Source of the DNA: Acidobacteria bacterium Ga0077534
GTDB lineage: Bacteria > Acidobacteriota > Blastocatellia > Pyrinomonadales > Pyrinomonadaceae
DNA length: 64,000 nucleotides
Direction: 5' to 3'
Assembly (NCBI GenBank): GCA_001464455.1
Contig: LNEI01000010.1
Location: forward strand, 1-64,000
This document shows, piece after piece, positions 23,078-30,583 of this stretch (position 1 is the first letter of the stretch; every line of letters begins with the position of its first letter). A program made the position numbers and the translations under genes. The notes under the pieces are model-generated. The model was not told the origin of the DNA, ran no database searches, and saw only the letters and a list, made by a program, of their open reading frames with translations.

Positions 23078-24919
23078 CTACCTCGCGTAACCCGTCTCCG
23101 GCATAATGCCGATGAATCCAACCGTCTGAGCCGCCAATTTCACTCTCACGTAGTTCGCCAGAGCGAGGGCGATCACCTTGTCGTCGTGATAGCCGCCGAG
23201 GGCTCCCCACTTTGCGTTGTCAAACCAGACGACGGTTCTCGCCTCCTGGCACCAGTCCTCACTGCTCAGCCCGATCTCGCCGGTCCTGATCGCCTGTTCC
23301 AGTGCGATCGCGTAGTCGGCTTTGTTCAGCGCCGTCGTCGGCAGTCCGAACTCCGCACGAGCCATCGCTTCATCGAGTGTCAACTCGCCGTCCTCGACCT
23401 TTCGCTGTAGGCTGCGGTCGAGGTAGCGGAAAATAAAGTCTTCAAGGATCAACCGCTGCAGCTCGCGGATAGTCGCGATCCCCGTGTTGTTTCTCTCAAC
23501 AACGACGAGGGCACCGTTGTACAGGTGGTGCAGTTCCTCGAGCCTGTACGCCAGCAGATCCGGCGAACGCCGGAGCGTCTCGCTGTGGACCTGACGGCCC
23601 GTCGTAATGTCAATGACCTCGATCGCCGATGGATCTCCGGTCTCGTGCCCGAGCGACGTATCGCAGCCGATGATGTACTCGTGCCCGGCAACTCCTTCCT
23701 CGTGCGGCAAACACGAAACTTTCAAATACTTGCCCTGAATGACGGGCCGTCCCGTCTGCTCGAAGCAATCGACGTCGTTCTCGGGATACTCGACCTTGAA
23801 CTGATTCTCACCGCCCGGCAGCTCCTCGATCTTCGCCCGACGCCAAGCCAGAAACTCCGCTACCTCGTCGCGAGCCCAACTTGGCATCCCGAGCAGCGGG
23901 TTACGCTTCGGAACGTGTCCCATTCGAACCAGATGAGCGGCGATCAGCTCACAAACCGCGATCTCGTCTGTCGTGAGCTTTGCGTTGTCAAACTTGTTCC
24001 GTTTTGCGATCCGCTCGGCTTCCGAGATCCCGGCTGCGGGAACTTCCCAGATGCCCTTGAGCGTTTCACCGGGCAGGAGCAAAACCCATTCTTTCTTTCG
24101 GCCCTGGGCGAACTTCGCACCCTCGATCCGATAACTCCGTTTCCACCACCACTCGAAAAAGAACGACGTCCAACCGCCTTCGCCTTTTTTGCCCTGCTGG
24201 TAAACCGCGTGCGTCCAGTCGATGCCGAAGGCCGTCGATTCGACCGCGACGTTTCCACCCTGAGCGGCTTCGAGCAGCGATGTCGCTGCCTTTTTTGAAT
24301 CGCCACGCCAGAACGGCGGCTCGGTCAGGTGAAGATCCGTGATCGTCTGACCGCGTCCCTTGCCTTCGTGGCCCGGCTGAACCGAAGCCGTCGAGACTCG
24401 CGAGTTGATCGTTCCCTTGACCGTGTCCTTAAACTCGATCAGCGATTCCGAGTAGTACTTTGTCGCCGGCTTCAAATGCGGCGGCAGATTCTCGTACATC
24501 GACCGGAAGTCGGCCCGGAACTGCTCCTCGGTGTCAGGATCATGCGGAACGATCCGAACGTTTCGCCCTGACTTCACCACGGCGTTTGCAAAATACATCG
24601 CCTTGAAAAAGGTCGAAAGCCCTTGCCGACGCGACTTGATGACGACATCCTTGCCCGTCAGATTCTCCAGCAGGTGCTGCTGGATCTCGTTGAGCTTGAG
24701 CAGCGTCAGCTTGTTCTCGTCGAACGCATCGCGAATGAATATGAAGTTTTCAATGAACTGCCGCTGGATCTCTTTGTCGTGCCAGCGTTCACGCCACCAC
24801 GCGAGTGGTGCAAAACTGATGTCATTTGACGAGTCGGAGCTGACTTTCACCCGGACCCGGTCGTTCGCCGCCTTCATCCGTTCGATCGCTTGTTCCGTCG
24901 TCGATTTCTTCCTTGCCAT
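23078..24919 (-). CDS. Terminase large subunit (Mu gp28-like)
   Basis: The protein is 613 residues long. The ATPase part has a deviant Walker A around residues 94-103 (IKSRRQGLST) and a Walker B-like ITDLHLTE near 193-200. The nuclease part has the RNase H-type acidic residues: D420 in EYIIGCDTSLG, E475 in LVVVERNNTG, and a late HDDKVIALALA. It packages phage DNA into the head. The first 98 bases overlap the small-subunit gene; a later start at MKAANDRVRV (24,877) would reduce that overlap. It is in the late operon just after the small subunit. Confidence 0.9.
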   Translation of the reverse strand: MARKKSTTEQAIERMKAANDRVRVKVSSDSSNDISFAPLAWWRERWHDKEIQRQFIENFIFIRDAFDENKLTLLKLNEIQQHLLENLTGKDVVIKSRRQGLSTFFKAMYFANAVVKSGRNVRIVPHDPDTEEQFRADFRSMYENLPPHLKPATKYYSESLIEFKDTVKGTINSRVSTASVQPGHEGKGRGQTITDLHLTEPPFWRGDSKKAATSLLEAAQGGNVAVESTAFGIDWTHAVYQQGKKGEGGWTSFFFEWWWKRSYRIEGAKFAQGRKKEWVLLLPGETLKGIWEVPAAGISEAERIAKRNKFDNAKLTTDEIAVCELIAAHLVRMGHVPKRNPLLGMPSWARDEVAEFLAWRRAKIEELPGGENQFKVEYPENDVDCFEQTGRPVIQGKYLKVSCLPHEEGVAGHEYIIGCDTSLGHETGDPSAIEVIDITTGRQVHSETLRRSPDLLAYRLEELHHLYNGALVVVERNNTGIATIRELQRLILEDFIFRYLDRSLQRKVEDGELTLDEAMARAEFGLPTTALNKADYAIALEQAIRTGEIGLSSEDWCQEARTVVWFDNAKWGALGGYHDDKVIALALANYVRVKLAAQTVGFIGIMPETGYAR

Positions 24920-25436
24920 AGTGGGCCTGAGCCAGTTCGGCCAATTTATCGCCGTGCTTTATCAGCATCTTTGCCGCGGCCGGATCAAGATCGCCGAGCC
25001 ATATCACTAGCTTTTCGTAACCCGAGACGAATGTTTCGAGGTTGTCACGGCTCAGGTCGAGGTTTCGCCGGGCTTCGATCTCCAGCTTGCAGAAATCGCG
25101 ATACTGGTAAATGTCGTCCTTCGTCGCATCCTTGCCCGCAACCTTCGCTTGCATCCGCTTTCGAGCTTCGCGGATCCCGATGTACAGGTCCTGCTCGTCG
25201 TCGTTGACCGACTCGGTCAGCTTCTGCAAATGCAGCTTCAGCGAATTGTCAAAACCGTACCGGCTGATCCAGCCCATTCGTTGGCCGGCCTTGCCGCGAT
25301 CGTGGAGGTTGGCTTTTTGCCAGCCCGGATATTGCCGACGCATCTCGGCCTCGATCGCGTCGTGATTCTTGCCGCCGTATTTGCAGTAGAGCGACCGGCA
25401 GAGTTCGATTGCTTCCTGTCCGTAACGTGCTGGCAT
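24822..25436 (-). CDS. Terminase small subunit (Mu gp27-type candidate)
   Basis: The protein is 204 residues long, immediately upstream of the large terminase. The N-terminus (YGQEAIELCRSLYCKYGGKNHDAIEAEMRRQYPGW) looks like a helix-turn-helix, followed by a long charged helical region and an acidic/basic C-terminal tail. Small terminases bind DNA and feed the large subunit. The call depends mainly on position and on the N-terminal DNA-binding pattern. Confidence 0.65.
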   Translation of the reverse strand: MPARYGQEAIELCRSLYCKYGGKNHDAIEAEMRRQYPGWQKANLHDRGKAGQRMGWISRYGFDNSLKLHLQKLTESVNDDEQDLYIGIREARKRMQAKVAGKDATKDDIYQYRDFCKLEIEARRNLDLSRDNLETFVSGYEKLVIWLGDLDPAAAKMLIKHGDKLAELAQAHYGKEEIDDGTSDRTDEGGERPGPGESQLRLVK

Positions 25437-25544
25437 TTCCTTAAATTTCGCGGCCCTTAGTCGGTGGAGTCGGCTTACCGATAGCCATTCGCTTTACCTC
25501 TGCCCACCGGAGCCGCGTCCGCCGCTCAACCCTGACGGCGAACT

Positions 25545-26075
25545 TTATTTCTTGACGATCGACCCGACCACGATGCCCGCCGCACCGCCGATCACGACCC
25601 ACTTAAACTGTTTCCAGAACGTGACCTGGTTCTTTTTCAAGACCTGATTCGCGGACTTCACCGCCGCCACCTCCCGGTTTGCCGCGGCGATCGCATTCCG
25701 CAGCTCGTCTTTCTCCTGGGCGTCAAGCGTCCGGAGATTTTTCAAACCGGTCGAAAGCTGCCTTTCCAAACCGACCAGCTCTCCAAATTTGTCGATCTGC
25801 AACCCTTGGGCATTTATCAGACGCCTTGCTGCTTTCAGCTCCTCGACCGCCTCGGCACACGCCGCCCGCAGGCCCGCATCGTTCGGGTCAGCGGCTGGGG
25901 TCGGTGTCGTGACAGGGATAGCCGAGTCCGGCGAGGTCTGCGCATAGCTGACTTGTGCTGGGAGTATTTGGAAGGCGATAGCGAACAGCACGCTCGTAAT
26001 TATCACGCTCACGCTGAACGATCTCAGCAACCTGTTTGACCTCTTCTGCTTTTGCATCACGTTTTGCCTCAACAT
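25545..26075 (-). CDS. Spanin-partner-like envelope protein overlapping the Rz-like gene
   Basis: The protein is 176 residues long from the ATG at 26,073-26,075, behind AGGAAG. Its 5' third (about 190 bases) lies within the Rz-like gene in another frame. It has a basic N-terminus, a hydrophobic signal-like segment (SVSVIITSVLFAIAFQILPAQVSYAQ), a periplasmic helical middle, and a C-terminal membrane segment (WVVIGGAAGIVVGSIV). There is no lipobox cysteine, unlike classical Rz1. Signal plus C-terminal membrane helix recalls unimolecular spanins. The lysis context supports an outer or inner envelope role. Confidence 0.55.
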   Translation of the reverse strand: MLRQNVMQKQKRSNRLLRSFSVSVIITSVLFAIAFQILPAQVSYAQTSPDSAIPVTTPTPAADPNDAGLRAACAEAVEELKAARRLINAQGLQIDKFGELVGLERQLSTGLKNLRTLDAQEKDELRNAIAAANREVAAVKSANQVLKKNQVTFWKQFKWVVIGGAAGIVVGSIVKK

Positions 26076-26337
26076 TAAAAACTTCCTGCTCGCGGATTTT
26101 GATCTGGCTGGCGATCTCTGCCGCACGTTCCAGAGCCTCGACCCTTTCCATCTCGGCCTTTGCGGCCTGCTGCTCGTAAACCCGAACTTCGCTCCACGTC
26201 TGAAACGTGTTGACCCAGCTCGTCACCAGCAGCCCGACGAACAGAGCGACGAGGCTCACGGTCACAAACCGCTGGGCACCAGACAGGTCCCGCCACAGAT
26301 CACCGATTGCGTCTCGAATTGTCACTTTCTCAGTCAT
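25888..26337 (-). CDS. i-spanin (Rz-like)
   Basis: The protein is 149 residues long. A short cytoplasmic N-terminus is followed by one membrane helix (FVTVSLVALFVGLLVTSWV), a long coiled coil (QQAAKAEMERVEALERAAEIAS and on) and a Pro/Cys-containing C-terminus. This is the layout of Rz-type inner-membrane spanins, which with an outer-membrane partner fuse the membranes at the end of lysis. Its stop region is overlapped in another frame by the neighbouring envelope protein gene, as in Rz/Rz1 pairs. Confidence 0.6.
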   Translation of the reverse strand: MTEKVTIRDAIGDLWRDLSGAQRFVTVSLVALFVGLLVTSWVNTFQTWSEVRVYEQQAAKAEMERVEALERAAEIASQIKIREQEVFNVEAKRDAKAEEVKQVAEIVQRERDNYERAVRYRLPNTPSTSQLCADLAGLGYPCHDTDPSR

Positions 26338-26636
26338 TTGCCTGCCATCCCTTTGATCAGGTCCTTGATCTCTTTCAGGTCGCCTTCGATCCGGCCAAAC
26401 CGCTCGCTCTGCCGCCTGTCAACTTCACTCGCGACCCGCTGGTTAAAATGAATGCCCTCGTTCGCCCGGTGCGATTCGAGGTCCTTCCACGTGTCCTCAA
26501 GCGACTGGTCCTGCCGGACCTGTGCCTTTTCAACCGCGCCCACTTTCGCCTCCAACCGGATCTGCCATGAAATCCAAGCGATCAGGCCCAAAGCTGTCGG
26601 CACTATAAAGCCGGGATGGAGAAACGGATTTTCCAT
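26334..26636 (-). CDS. Small membrane-anchored coiled-coil protein (holin/lysis module)
   Basis: The protein is 100 residues long. One N-terminal membrane helix (IVPTALGLIAWISWQI) is followed by a coiled coil (KVGAVEKAQVRQDQSLEDTW) and a basic amphipathic C-terminus. It resembles XhlA/DUF2730-type phage lysis proteins in layout. It overlaps the Rz-like gene by four bases and lies next to the endolysin, so a holin-accessory function is inferred. Confidence 0.5.
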   Translation of the reverse strand: MENPFLHPGFIVPTALGLIAWISWQIRLEAKVGAVEKAQVRQDQSLEDTWKDLESHRANEGIHFNQRVASEVDRRQSERFGRIEGDLKEIKDLIKGMAGK

Positions 26637-26645
26637 TCAGGTGAT

Positions 26646-27518
26646 TCATTCAGGCGGTCCCGACAGGACCGGATTGCCAACGCCCTCGGTCGCACGCAGC
26701 GCATTCATTCCCGTGACGTAAGCAAAGATCTGCTCGTGATACTTCACAAACAGGACGATGATCCCGACGACGATCAGCACGACCAGGCCGAAAAGCCCGA
26801 TCTGCAGCCACAGCGGCAAACCCGCAACGACCGACACCACCGTCCCGATTCCCGTAATACCAAACAAGCTCGCCAGCCACGTCTTCGCCGTGTTGATCTG
26901 CGGCACATGTGCCGGGAACGAACCGCCCGCGATGCCCACGGTTTGCGGAGCCGGTGCTGCGGGACCAGTAGCCGGTTCTTGAGTAGCCGGATTTTGAGAG
27001 GCGTTTGTTTCAGTCGGCGGGACGTCTATCAGGCCGGGCTCCGCGAGATCTTGTTTTAGCTGTTCGAGTTCGGATACCACTTTCGGCAGCGGCCCGATGT
27101 TCCATTCGGCCCGGTTGTCGTAATGCAGCGGAGCGGCATTGACCGAAACGTGAGCGTGCTGCGTATGAGCATTGGCGCCGCTGTACGGTCGCCATTTCCA
27201 AGCCGCTACACCTTTGACCGGATACGATGCGAGGATCCTTCGATTAAAAATGATGTACTTGATTCGCGGGTCTTTTGACGCGATCAGAGCATCGACGATC
27301 ACACCGACCTTGACCGTGTTCGTCAGATCGGCGTCGATGTCGATCGCCGTCACCACGCCCTGGCCGCGAGAGTCCTTCACCCAGGGGTTATGGTCAGAGC
27401 TTCGCGAAGCATGAGCCGCATCGCCGATCGAACCGTCCGAGGCTCGGTCGCGGTTCGGATACGCAGCATTGATCTGCTCGCGTAGTTTCTTTAGGCTTTC
27501 AGCTACTCTCCAACTCAT
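26646..27518 (-). CDS. M15-type endolysin with C-terminal membrane hairpin
   Basis: The protein is 290 residues long. Residues about 25-130 form an M15/VanY-like peptidase: AHASRSSDHNPW (H43), VVTAIDID (D60) and QHAHVSV (H123) give the expected zinc ligands. Residues 140-210 are a Pro/Ala/Thr-rich linker. Residues about 213-233 and 236-258 form two membrane segments, followed by a short tail. The enzyme would cut peptidoglycan stem peptides; the membrane hairpin is unusual for an endolysin and may hold it at the membrane or substitute for a holin. No signal peptide is present at the N-terminus. Confidence 0.75.
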   Translation of the reverse strand: MSWRVAESLKKLREQINAAYPNRDRASDGSIGDAAHASRSSDHNPWVKDSRGQGVVTAIDIDADLTNTVKVGVIVDALIASKDPRIKYIIFNRRILASYPVKGVAAWKWRPYSGANAHTQHAHVSVNAAPLHYDNRAEWNIGPLPKVVSELEQLKQDLAEPGLIDVPPTETNASQNPATQEPATGPAAPAPQTVGIAGGSFPAHVPQINTAKTWLASLFGITGIGTVVSVVAGLPLWLQIGLFGLVVLIVVGIIVLFVKYHEQIFAYVTGMNALRATEGVGNPVLSGPPE

Positions 27519-27679
27519 AAAAAATAAAGGTTCCGAGTGGTCTAAGGTGCGGGCTCGGATTCTCCGCCTCGGGTATTCAGGACCTTGAAAAGCCTCTGCA
27601 CGGCCCTGCCCAAGTCAGGTTTCCGTGGAGCGACGGGATCAAAGCAAACTTTTCCTGCTCCTCCGTCGCTAATGGATAT

Positions 27680-27755
27680 TGGTCGCGGGGACCGGACTTG
27701 AACCGGTGACCTTCGGGTTATGAGCCCAACGAGCTACCAACTGCTCCACCCCGCA
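27680..27755 (-). tRNA. tRNA-fMet (CAT), initiator type, inside the prophage
   Basis: The 76-base gene includes the 3' CCA. The acceptor stem is strong from position 2 and position 1-72 is a U-G pair; the D stem is GAGC/GCTC (A11-U24); the anticodon loop is CTCATAA; the anticodon stem ends with three consecutive G-C pairs (GGG/CCC); the T arm is ACCGG-TTCAAGT-CCGGT. The three G-C pairs and A11-U24 are hallmarks of bacterial initiator tRNA. It lies between the endolysin and Gam-like genes on the late-gene strand. Confidence 0.92.
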
Positions 27756-27760
27756 CAAAC

Positions 27761-28243
27761 TTAATCTTTCAATTTCAGCCTCACGGTCTTCGTGTCCGTG
27801 CTGTCGCGTCGCGAGATCGCATCGACCTCGGCTTTGCCGAGCTTTTCGTCGAGCTTGCCGACGAGCAGCGAGACGAACTGCCAGAAATCCACCTTCTTTT
27901 TCTTGCACAGGGCTACGAGCTTTTCGGTATCGACGATCCGGTTACCGAGCTTCACACCGTGCACAACCTCAGCCGTCGCGTGTGTAGCATCGACCGTCGT
28001 CGTTTTCTTTCGCCCGTTGAGCCAGCCGGTTATTACCGTTTCCCGCTGGTCAACCTCAGTGGTCAGCTTGTCGATCGTTTTCCGATGACGTTCGACGATC
28101 TCTGCACTCCGAGCTTCAAACTCGGCCGCAAATGGCTCGATCTCCGCAGCCTGAGCCGCTTCGGCTTTTTCAAGCTTCTTTTTGCTCGACGCCCAACGTT
28201 CGAGCTCGTAAACGACATCTGATTGTGTAAGTGCTTTTGCCAC
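27761..28243 (-). CDS. gam: Host-nuclease inhibitor Gam (Mu Gam-like)
   Basis: The protein is 160 residues long. It begins with GTG at 28,241-28,243; the frame is open further upstream but has no ATG. It has the Gam layout: a long N-terminal coiled coil (SKKKLEKAEAAQAAEIEPFA, then EIVERHRKTIDKLTTEV), then a globular part containing ITGWLNGRKKTTTVD and a basic CKKKKVDFWQF. Mu Gam is a Ku-like protein that coats DNA ends and blocks exonucleases. It lies leftward, apart from the transposition genes, unlike in Mu. Just upstream are two direct repeats that may be regulatory. Confidence 0.7.
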   Translation of the reverse strand: MAKALTQSDVVYELERWASSKKKLEKAEAAQAAEIEPFAAEFEARSAEIVERHRKTIDKLTTEVDQRETVITGWLNGRKKTTTVDATHATAEVVHGVKLGNRIVDTEKLVALCKKKKVDFWQFVSLLVGKLDEKLGKAEVDAISRRDSTDTKTVRLKLKD

Positions 28244-28265
28244 GCGAGATAATATTTTCGATATC

Positions 28266-28306
28266 CAGTTCGATAAACTTTTCGATCGTCAGCTCGATAA
28301 ACCTTT
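28266..28306. promoter_or_regulatory. Direct repeats upstream of gam
   Basis: CAGTTCGATAAACTTTT (28,266-28,282) and CAGCTCGATAAACCTTT (28,290-28,306) are near-identical 17-mers spaced 24 bases apart. They sit 23-63 bases upstream of the GTG start of the Gam-like gene, and could bind a regulator there. Confidence 0.45.
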
Positions 28307-28307
28307 G

Positions 28308-28355
28308 TGTTAAAAAGAACCGGAAGCCGTCTCAATCAACAAAGCCGGCTTCCGG
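28308..28355 (-). terminator. Terminator of the leftward lysogeny operon
   Basis: A 10-base-pair stem CCGGAAGCCG/CGGCTTCCGG (28,320-28,355) with a 16-base loop is followed, on the minus strand, by TTCTTTTTAA. It would stop leftward transcripts from the repressor operon before gam. Confidence 0.65.
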
Positions 28356-28416
28356 CGTTTCTAGGAAGTAACCGTCCGTTCACACACATCCTGACCGATG
28401 TACGCGCACAAAAATA

Positions 28417-28438
28417 GGACGTTTTTGGCGTCCTTTTT
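28417..28438 (+). terminator. Bidirectional small hairpin terminator
   Basis: GGACG-TTTTTGG-CGTCC is followed by TTTTT on the plus strand, and by TATTTTTG on the minus strand. It separates the gam side from the plus-strand accessory genes. Confidence 0.5.
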
Positions 28439-28475
28439 AAACCTGTTGACTTTTCTGATTTTTTAGTTTGTGATT

Positions 28476-28730
28476 ATGAGCGTGAGAAATTCCTACCAGA
28501 TGCCGTTAATGCAGATCGACCGCCTGATCAAGCTGGTCGAGGTCGAGGCTGCGCTCGCAAAGGTTTTTCACCCGGCACCAAGCCGGCCGACTATCGTGGG
28601 TTGGATCGACGAAGGCATCCTCGAAGGAAGACAGATCGGCGGCGGAAACAACTGGTTCGTCTACTCCTCCAGCCTAGATGCCTTTATACTAGCCTCCCAA
28701 CGCCAAAGTCAACAGAGGATGGCCGCATGA
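28476..28730 (+). CDS. Small HTH-like accessory protein
   Basis: The protein is 84 residues long from the ATG at 28,476 (a GTG at 28,470 is in frame). The segment IDRLIKLVEVEAALAKVFHPAPSRPTIVGWIDEGILEGRQIG resembles the MerR/excisionase-type winged helix that reads a target-sequence table. A possible -35 TTGACT lies at 28,446-28,451 but a good -10 is not obvious. It is one of two plus-strand genes lying among leftward ones, so it is likely an accessory (moron) unit together with the following membrane protein, whose start overlaps its stop by ATGA. Confidence 0.55.
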   Translation: MSVRNSYQMPLMQIDRLIKLVEVEAALAKVFHPAPSRPTIVGWIDEGILEGRQIGGGNNWFVYSSSLDAFILASQRQSQQRMAA

Positions 28731-29263
28731 ATCCAACAGAGGTTTCCCTGACCTGGAAGGATGTCCTCCTTGTCACGGGTCCATTGGTCGGCGTTATTCT
28801 CGGTGGCCTCATTACCAGTGTTGCAAAAGTTCTGGAATTGCGTTTTGTAAAGAAGCGTGCAAAACAAGATGCTCAGATCGAACGGCTAACATCTATTTCA
28901 TCCAAGCTGATCAACGTAAGCCATTCGGCTTCCAATCTAGGCTTAGCGCTGCGGAATGCGGTTGATCGCGGCGACTTGCAGAAAGGCCTAGATTCATTAA
29001 ATGCCCTGATCCAAAGCTTGTTTGAGATTGTAAACGAAGTCGATATCGTCGTGCCCGCCCTAAATCACCGCTGCGTCGACCTTCTATCAGCTCATCAGGA
29101 ATACACTGCTGCCGAATCCACGCTCCTCAAAACTCCACAGAGCTATGAAAGCCTTATGATTTTCCGAAACGCTGCAATGGAAGCTGGGACGAAGTTAACC
29201 AGAGCGATCCTAGAACTTCGGCATGACATCAACGTCGAAATTCGCAGACTGGATGCTCTATAG
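28727..29263 (+). CDS. Membrane-anchored helical accessory protein
   Basis: The protein is 178 residues long from the ATG at 28,727. An N-terminal membrane helix (VLLVTGPLVGVILGGLITSVAKVL) is followed by a basic stretch (RFVKKRAKQ) and a long mainly helical cytoplasmic domain without known motifs. The overlap with the upstream small HTH-like gene suggests co-expression. Single-pass proteins of this form are often phage exclusion or conversion factors, but no direct evidence points to that. Base composition is more AT-rich than the late genes. Confidence 0.55.
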   Translation: MNPTEVSLTWKDVLLVTGPLVGVILGGLITSVAKVLELRFVKKRAKQDAQIERLTSISSKLINVSHSASNLGLALRNAVDRGDLQKGLDSLNALIQSLFEIVNEVDIVVPALNHRCVDLLSAHQEYTAAESTLLKTPQSYESLMIFRNAAMEAGTKLTRAILELRHDINVEIRRLDAL

Positions 29264-29286
29264 AAGTATGACGGTCTCGAGTACGA

Positions 29287-29787
29287 TTAAAGCCCTTCTA
29301 TTCGACAGATACACTCAATCGAAAAAGGCGGAAAACCAAGATCTCTGCCCCAAACCTCTTCGCTGTATTCCAACAAGCTCAAACGCCTGATCACTCGCAG
29401 CTTTGCCCGAGATAGCTCCACGTCGATTACGCGGCCGTTGTGAGCTTCGCAGCCATACGAGATCGCGTGAACGATGCGGGCTTCGGAAAGGGTTTGGAGG
29501 TGGACGTAGTTGCGGACGCGTTGAACAAAATACTGAGCGATCAGGTAAACATCGTCGTCGCTCGTCTCATCGAGATACCCTCGTGCCCATTCGCGAATGG
29601 TCTGGAGTTCCTCCGGCGACTCTCGCCCGAACAAGGCGGCGCCGTCTTTGAAGTATCGCTCGGTGAGAAATCGCTGCAGTTCGCAGTCAAAGTTATCCAC
29701 GAGCGGGCTGATATAAAAGCCACGCGGCCATTCTTTCAAGAACCGGATCGATGGCCGATCCGGCCCGCCAAGTCCTATTCTAAGCAC
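29287..29787 (-). CDS. Truncated paralogue of the MuF head protein in the lysogeny operon
   Basis: The product is 166 residues long, from a GTG two codons after the TAG of the upstream gene in the same frame. It aligns with the MuF protein of this phage over nearly its whole length: LRIGLGG/LRLRLGG, SIRFL/SIRFI, and an almost identical ERYFKDGAALFGRES, ending in GFPPFSIECICRIEG versus GFPPFHPNCRTRLEG. It lacks the first approximately 108 residues and an internal stretch, and has lost the HPNCR motif. It may be a remnant or a functional interfering copy expressed from the prophage. Confidence 0.7.
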   Translation of the reverse strand: MLRIGLGGPDRPSIRFLKEWPRGFYISPLVDNFDCELQRFLTERYFKDGAALFGRESPEELQTIREWARGYLDETSDDDVYLIAQYFVQRVRNYVHLQTLSEARIVHAISYGCEAHNGRVIDVELSRAKLRVIRRLSLLEYSEEVWGRDLGFPPFSIECICRIEGL

Positions 29788-29790
29788 GAT

Positions 29791-30336
29791 CTATCTGCTT
29801 CCAACGGAACTTTTCCTCGGTTGCGAAGTCTCGAAGAGCTCAATAAACTCCCGCACCGTCGCCAGTCCCGCAGCGCTAAACTTCCACTCAAGCTGGCCAG
29901 CTTTCACCTCGACAACCTTTGCAGATCCAATCTTTTGCAGGCTGGCGAACGGCATTCGCAGCTCAGAGTTTTCTATCACCGTGCCGCGATAAGGTACGGC
30001 TATGGGTGCGAACTTTCCCAGCGTGATCCGTTCGCCGTCGATGATGCCGTACAGCATTAGATCGCTGGTTTGGAGCAGGCCCATCTTCGACGACGTCGTC
30101 AGCAGCAATGTCACGACCGGTTCCTTCGGCGGCTTTTCCCCTGGAAAGCTTACGACGACATCCCACTTGACCGAGCGATATTCCGCATCCATCGGAGAAT
30201 TCCCGATCAGTGCGGTGATCGTGGTTACGTCCTTGAACCGGTCATACTTCCGCTCGACCTGACCTGAAGCCATAACCGCAAAGCTCAGTAACGCCAGAAA
30301 GATCGCACAAGTCTTATTCTGCATAGCCAACATCAT
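29791..30336 (-). CDS. Secreted protein of the lysogeny operon
   Basis: The protein is 181 residues long from the ATG at 30,334-30,336, behind AGGAGG with six bases of spacing. The N-terminus is a typical Sec signal peptide (AMQNKTCAIFLALLSFAVMASGQ) with cleavage expected near ASG-Q or SGQ-V. The mature part is beta-rich with no recognised domain. Its position downstream of the repressor and UmuD-like genes suggests expression from the prophage, so lysogenic conversion is possible. Its TAG is two codons before the MuF-paralogue start in the same frame. Confidence 0.6.
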   Translation of the reverse strand: MMLAMQNKTCAIFLALLSFAVMASGQVERKYDRFKDVTTITALIGNSPMDAEYRSVKWDVVVSFPGEKPPKEPVVTLLLTTSSKMGLLQTSDLMLYGIIDGERITLGKFAPIAVPYRGTVIENSELRMPFASLQKIGSAKVVEVKAGQLEWKFSAAGLATVREFIELFETSQPRKSSVGSR

Positions 30337-30583
30337 CAAAGTCCTCCTCTGTCGATCCTGAACCAAGATAGCAATTGCCGCAATGTATATTTCGCGGGTC
30401 GTCTTCGTGGGCTTCGCCGTCTAGTTCGTATCGCCTTCCGCCCGGCTGAAAGCTGAACCAAAGCTCCTCGCCCTTGTCCGGGCCATATTTCTCGATCAAC
30501 TGTGATCGGTGCTTCGCTGTGATGGCAGCTTCCATTTGCTCGACGATCGCCATTATATCCGGTCTCGATTCGATGTCTCTCAT
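30314..30583 (-). CDS. Small acidic protein of the lysogeny operon
   Basis: The protein is 89 residues long. It begins with a helical portion (IMAIVEQMEAAITAKHRSQLIEKYG) and ends with an acidic tail containing HCGNCYLGSGSTEEDFDD (CxxC). Its ATG overlaps the UmuD-like stop by ATGA, so the two are translationally coupled. No family is recognised. Confidence 0.55.
   Translation of the reverse strand: MRDIESRPDIMAIVEQMEAAITAKHRSQLIEKYGPDKGEELWFSFQPGGRRYELDGEAHEDDPRNIHCGNCYLGSGSTEEDFDDVGYAE

Noticed and set aside
27669-27908. Minus-strand frame crossing the tRNA and the end of gam.
   Set aside because: It reads through a complete tRNA gene and has no conserved protein features.
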